NCBI GenBank assembly: GCA_016192885.1
Contig: JACPTH010000282.1
Span: 1 to 10,001, forward strand
Length of the DNA: 10,001 bases
Source: a bacterium
GTDB taxonomy: Bacteria > Muiribacteriota > Ozemobacteria > Ozemobacterales > Ozemobacteraceae
Reading direction: 5' to 3'
Shown here one piece after another: positions 7,311 through 10,001 of this stretch (positions are counted from its first letter, which is position 1; each line of letters opens with the position of its first letter). The position numbers and the translations under genes were made by a program. The notes beneath the pieces are model-generated. The model was not told the origin of the DNA. It saw only the letters and a list, made by a program, of their open reading frames with translations, and made no database searches.

Positions 7311-8780
7311 TCACGGACATTGTTCCGACAGCATGGCTTCGAGTTCTTGAAGAGGGATTTCAAGAGATTCTCCGGCAACCTTCAACAATGTTCGCTCTGA
7401 TTGTTCTATTTTACCATCCCTTCCCACCAGGGCAACAAGTTTCTTGCAAAGTCTTCTGGGATCGAAATCTCGAGCCTCATCAGCTAAATTGTGACCTTCC
7501 GATTGTTTTTTTGCTTCGGAAAGAAGCTTTTTGTAGGTAGTTTCATCGATTCGAAGAGCGTTCTTTAAGCGAAAAATCAATTCTCCCTCTTCCTTGGTAA
7601 CTTGACCATCTAGAAATATTTCCTCAAGAACCAGTGAAAAAAAGGTAACCGGGTTTAATGCATCCAACTTTTTTCTTAGAGAAGGGATTTCAGAAATGTC
7701 TTGTTCAATGACCGTAGGCCAGCGCTTAAATAAGTCTTTTTGGGTTCTTTCCCAGGATTCCTTCATAAAATTGGGAAGAAGCTTTTGGATCTCCTTAAGC
7801 CGCTGAGCCACCCAATGAAGGATGAAATTAAATATTGAGGGGTGTGATTCAGCCCGCTCCAACAGGTGAATGAATCCGTGGCCTGCCGCAAGAAAAGCCC
7901 CGTTTAAGCGGAAGATCTCTATTCTTTTCATAAGGGGCAATATCGCCGGATTCCCGAGGATGCCGCTTTCAGCTCGAATTCTATCCGAATATTCCGAAAA
8001 AAGCATTCCGCCTTTGTATGACAAGGAAACAAGGTGTTCAAGAGCCGCAGGAATATTCGCGTTCAGGGTAAGCAATCGAAAGTTAATAGAACTTAAAAGC
8101 TTCGAATTAATCCCTTCGGTGTCCATTAATAACTTACTGAATTGAAGCAAGGCATTAAAATAAAACTGGTCGCATTCAAGAGATTTTTCGAACATCATTC
8201 GAGCCATCGTATCCCGGTTGGTCTTTCGATACAAAACTCCAAGATTGCAAAAAGCGTCAGGGAACCTTGGGTTGATTTCAATTTCATGCAAGTAAGCTTG
8301 TTCCGCTTCCTGGAATCGATTTGTCATTCGCAAACATAACCCTCGAAGGTTTGATGCTCTAGGGAATTCCGGCACCTTCTTGAAAAGTTTTTCAAAAATT
8401 TCACCGGCGCATTGGAAATCCCCTTGTGAAAAAAACGAAATTCCTTGGTAAAAAAGCCCCGTGGAATCAAGAGGTTCGCGTTTTACCATCGCGGTTTCAA
8501 CCATTAGCTCCGCTCCCATGTCCGGGGAAACAATTCCGAAATTAGGCTTTTGAGATAGCTGCGAGATAGATTCGGCGGAAATCGATACGGAATACAACGT
8601 TTTTCCGCTTTGAAACGAAACCAAATTCACAAAAGGTTGGGAGGGTGTTTCTCTTGAAACCATCAAAGTAATAGAGTCCAGGAGCCATTCTTGCCACTTC
8701 ATCGCACTTTTTATGGCGCTTAAAACAACGCAAGGGGTTTCTTCGAAAAATTTAACTTGAGCTGGATTCAGGGTTTCCAT
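7311..8780 (-). CDS. TPR protein with two C-terminal TerB-like domains
   Basis: From the ATG at 8780 (METLNPAQV) the product has 489 residues and no signal peptide, so it is probably cytoplasmic. About 100 unrecognised residues precede three TPRs (about 107-138, 141-172, 175-206; for example FPDAFCNLGVLYRK). A long helical middle region follows. Two helical units near 374-425 and 440-485 carry the TerB-type signature of an acidic DG turn followed by a glutamate helix: FLDGQVTKEEGELI and GRDGKIEQSERTLL. TerB-like domains occur in tellurite-resistance proteins and in envelope-associated or DnaJ-linked proteins; no Ter operon partner is present, so tellurite resistance should not be inferred. 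The frame stays open to 8936, with another ATG at 8837, but those starts lie deep within the lipoprotein gene. The 8780 start gives a 29-base overlap; no clear ribosome site marks any choice. The TPR and TerB calls rest on sequence pattern only. Confidence 0.8.
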   Translation of the reverse strand: METLNPAQVKFFEETPCVVLSAIKSAMKWQEWLLDSITLMVSRETPSQPFVNLVSFQSGKTLYSVSISAESISQLSQKPNFGIVSPDMGAELMVETAMVKREPLDSTGLFYQGISFFSQGDFQCAGEIFEKLFKKVPEFPRASNLRGLCLRMTNRFQEAEQAYLHEIEINPRFPDAFCNLGVLYRKTNRDTMARMMFEKSLECDQFYFNALLQFSKLLMDTEGINSKLLSSINFRLLTLNANIPAALEHLVSLSYKGGMLFSEYSDRIRAESGILGNPAILPLMKRIEIFRLNGAFLAAGHGFIHLLERAESHPSIFNFILHWVAQRLKEIQKLLPNFMKESWERTQKDLFKRWPTVIEQDISEIPSLRKKLDALNPVTFFSLVLEEIFLDGQVTKEEGELIFRLKNALRIDETTYKKLLSEAKKQSEGHNLADEARDFDPRRLCKKLVALVGRDGKIEQSERTLLKVAGESLEIPLQELEAMLSEQCP

Positions 8781-9312
8781 TAGGTACTTTTCTAAACCGC
8801 GAAAAGGAAAGAATTCCCCATCGTGAGACTCGTTCATACTTGATTTCACAGGTCTCCGACATCTCCTTGTAAACTTTCGATGCGTCTCGATAATTGTACA
8901 CCAAAGTTCCACGAACGATTGCCGAGTTTTCACCATCGGGGGTCACCCCGCGGTCACGTAATTCAATGTTGATCGAAGTTGCGCCCTCAAGAAACAATGA
9001 AAGAAGAGCTCGAAAATAGCTAAACCCTTGAACGGAACTTGAACCTGCGCGAAAGTATTGAAGGTTTGAATCGACGTGCTCCATTGCTTGAGGAAGGTCT
9101 TGTTTTGAAATTGCCGCAAGGAATACATCGATATCAGAATTAATTTCAACTTCGATAGGGTCGTTTCCGACTCCGTTACCCGGATCCCCTCCGCCCCCGC
9201 CGCCGCAACCGGCCAGGATGAGAAAACCCAAAAAAAGGAAAACTAAAAAAATCGAGCGAAAAATGTTTTTTAATGTGGAATAAAGAATTTCGCTTCTATT
9301 CAAAAGATGCAT
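8752..9312 (-). CDS. Lipoprotein with an NTF2-like domain
   Basis: The 186-residue product has a long N-region, a hydrophobic helix and a lipobox LAGC with the acylated cysteine at position 36, followed by six glycines. It should be processed by signal peptidase II and anchored to a membrane. The mature part looks like an NTF2/SnoaL-like fold: a first helix (about 60-78), a second helix near 95-110, then strands including INIELRDRGVT and CEIKYERV, and RWGILSFSRF near the end. Such domains in lipoproteins usually bind small ligands or act as accessory modules; no catalytic role is visible. No Shine-Dalgarno sequence precedes the ATG, and the 20-residue stretch before the hydrophobic core is long, so the true start could be later. 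Its 3' end overlaps the TPR/TerB gene. Confidence 0.82.
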   Translation of the reverse strand: MHLLNRSEILYSTLKNIFRSIFLVFLFLGFLILAGCGGGGGGDPGNGVGNDPIEVEINSDIDVFLAAISKQDLPQAMEHVDSNLQYFRAGSSSVQGFSYFRALLSLFLEGATSINIELRDRGVTPDGENSAIVRGTLVYNYRDASKVYKEMSETCEIKYERVSRWGILSFSRFRKVPNGNPESSSS

Positions 9313-9388
9313 TGTGGGGTTTTCTAAAACAAATCCGTGGTTTGCCCCTTGGCTATTTCAAACAATTCAGGAGTCAACCAAAAGCTTT

Positions 9389-9403
9389 TCCGAAAAATTC
9401 GGA
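9389..9403 (-). terminator. Weak hairpin after fba
   Basis: TCCGAA and TTCGGA form a six-base-pair stem with a three-base loop 17 bases after the fba stop. The minus strand continues with AAAGCTTTTGG, so there is no proper uridine tract. It may be an RNA-stabilising or weak terminator hairpin. Confidence 0.25.
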
Positions 9404-9420
9404 GGCGGAATTCATTTTTT

Positions 9421-10001
9421 TTAAATCTTCCCAGCGCAGCCCATAAGACGCATTTTTCGCCTTACTACTTCTCTAATTGAATCTCTTGCGGGACCTAAAT
9501 ACTTCCGAGGATCGAATTCGCCGGGGTTTTCAAAGAACACCTTCCTAATTTGGCCCGTCATCGCAATCCTTAGGTCGGTATCCACGTTGATCTTGCAAAC
9601 CCCGCCTTTTGCGGCTATCGAGATCATTTCTTCCGGAACTCCCTTTGAATCGCTCAATTTACCGCCATTCGCATTACAAACTGCCACCAAATCTTCAGGT
9701 ACGGAACTTGCCCCATGGAGAACCAGCGGGAAGCCCGGAAGAACCTTTTCAATTTGCGCCAATCGCTCGAAATCTAGTTTGGCCTCGCCCTTGAATTTGT
9801 AGGCCCCGTGACTTGTACCGATCGCAACCGCTAATGAATCGCAACCTGTTCGCGAAACAAACTCCTTGGCTTGCCCCGGATCGGTATAACTGGCGTCTTT
9901 TGCCTTGACTGAAATTGCGTCCTCAACCCCGGCTAGCCTCCCAAGTTCGGCTTCAACCGTAACATTTTTTTTATGGGCATACTCAACAACTTCTTTTGTA
10001 A
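9421..10001 (-). CDS. fba: Class II fructose-bisphosphate aldolase, C-terminal part
   Basis: The enzyme cleaves fructose 1,6-bisphosphate to dihydroxyacetone phosphate and glyceraldehyde 3-phosphate in glycolysis, and runs in reverse for gluconeogenesis, in the cytoplasm with a catalytic zinc. About 192 residues are inside the window; the N-terminal third, including the catalytic Asp-His segment, lies beyond the right edge. Visible family motifs are VEAELGRLAGVED, AVAIGTSHGAYKFKG (zinc-ligand His), LVLHGASSVP (second zinc-ligand His) and CKINVDTDLR (phosphate and substrate binding Asn and Asp). The insertion with GEFDPRKYLGPAR before the C-terminal helix is typical of the Bacillus-like class IIB group. 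The frame is intact to the TAA stop at 9421-9423. It is a housekeeping gene, and nothing suggests a functional link with the downstream genes. Confidence 0.97.
   Translation of the reverse strand, partial: TKEVVEYAHKKNVTVEAELGRLAGVEDAISVKAKDASYTDPGQAKEFVSRTGCDSLAVAIGTSHGAYKFKGEAKLDFERLAQIEKVLPGFPLVLHGASSVPEDLVAVCNANGGKLSDSKGVPEEMISIAAKGGVCKINVDTDLRIAMTGQIRKVFFENPGEFDPRKYLGPARDSIREVVRRKMRLMGCAGKI

Noticed and set aside
7311..8780. Tellurite-resistance locus
   Set aside because: Only TerB-like domain patterns are present; no TerA, C, D, E or Z gene is seen.
9355..9377. TTGACT at 9372-9377 as -35 box of a promoter for the lipoprotein gene
   Set aside because: No acceptable -10 box lies at 15-18 bases; the best hexamers match the consensus at about three positions.
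9587..9802. Plus-strand open frames opposite fba
   Set aside because: They are antisense to a clearly conserved aldolase coding sequence.

Overview
The window carries a run of genes that all read on the minus strand, so gene order runs from high to low coordinates. The only gene of securely known function is the truncated class II fructose-bisphosphate aldolase at the right edge. The other genes are uncharacterised proteins built from recognisable modules: lipoprotein, TPR, TerB-like, HEAT, zinc ribbon and alpha-2-macroglobulin-like domains. No RNA gene, insertion sequence, CRISPR array, prophage or toxin-antitoxin gene was seen. No gene-free stretch exceeds 300 bases. The lipobox protein, the secreted protein and the moderate AT bias fit a Gram-negative-type bacterium. 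The mix of domain-rich orphan proteins and small intergenic heptamer repeats suggests a poorly sampled lineage (a Riflebacteria/Ozemobacterota-like candidate phylum is only a guess).

Layout in transcription order: fba 3' part (9421-10001); an NTF2-like lipoprotein (8752-9312); a TPR protein with two TerB-like domains (7311-8780, start uncertain, overlapping the lipoprotein gene); a secreted TPR protein broken by an apparent frameshift (7103-7285 plus 6330-7055); a HEAT-repeat protein with one membrane helix and a C-terminal beta domain (3861-6230); a 212-base intergenic gap with repeats; a zinc-ribbon membrane protein (2866-3648); and a 902-residue membrane protein with macroglobulin-like extracytoplasmic domains (124-2832). 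The 123 bases left of it contain a copy of the same repeat.

Short spacings (25 bases between the two TPR genes, 33 bases between the last two genes, an overlap at the lipoprotein) suggest two transcription units: lipoprotein to HEAT protein, and zinc-ribbon protein plus 902-residue protein. Most of these products appear envelope-associated and are scaffold-like (TPR, HEAT, TerB), so an uncharacterised envelope-linked assembly is possible, but nothing in the sequence identifies its substrate. No defence or biosynthetic system is recognisable.
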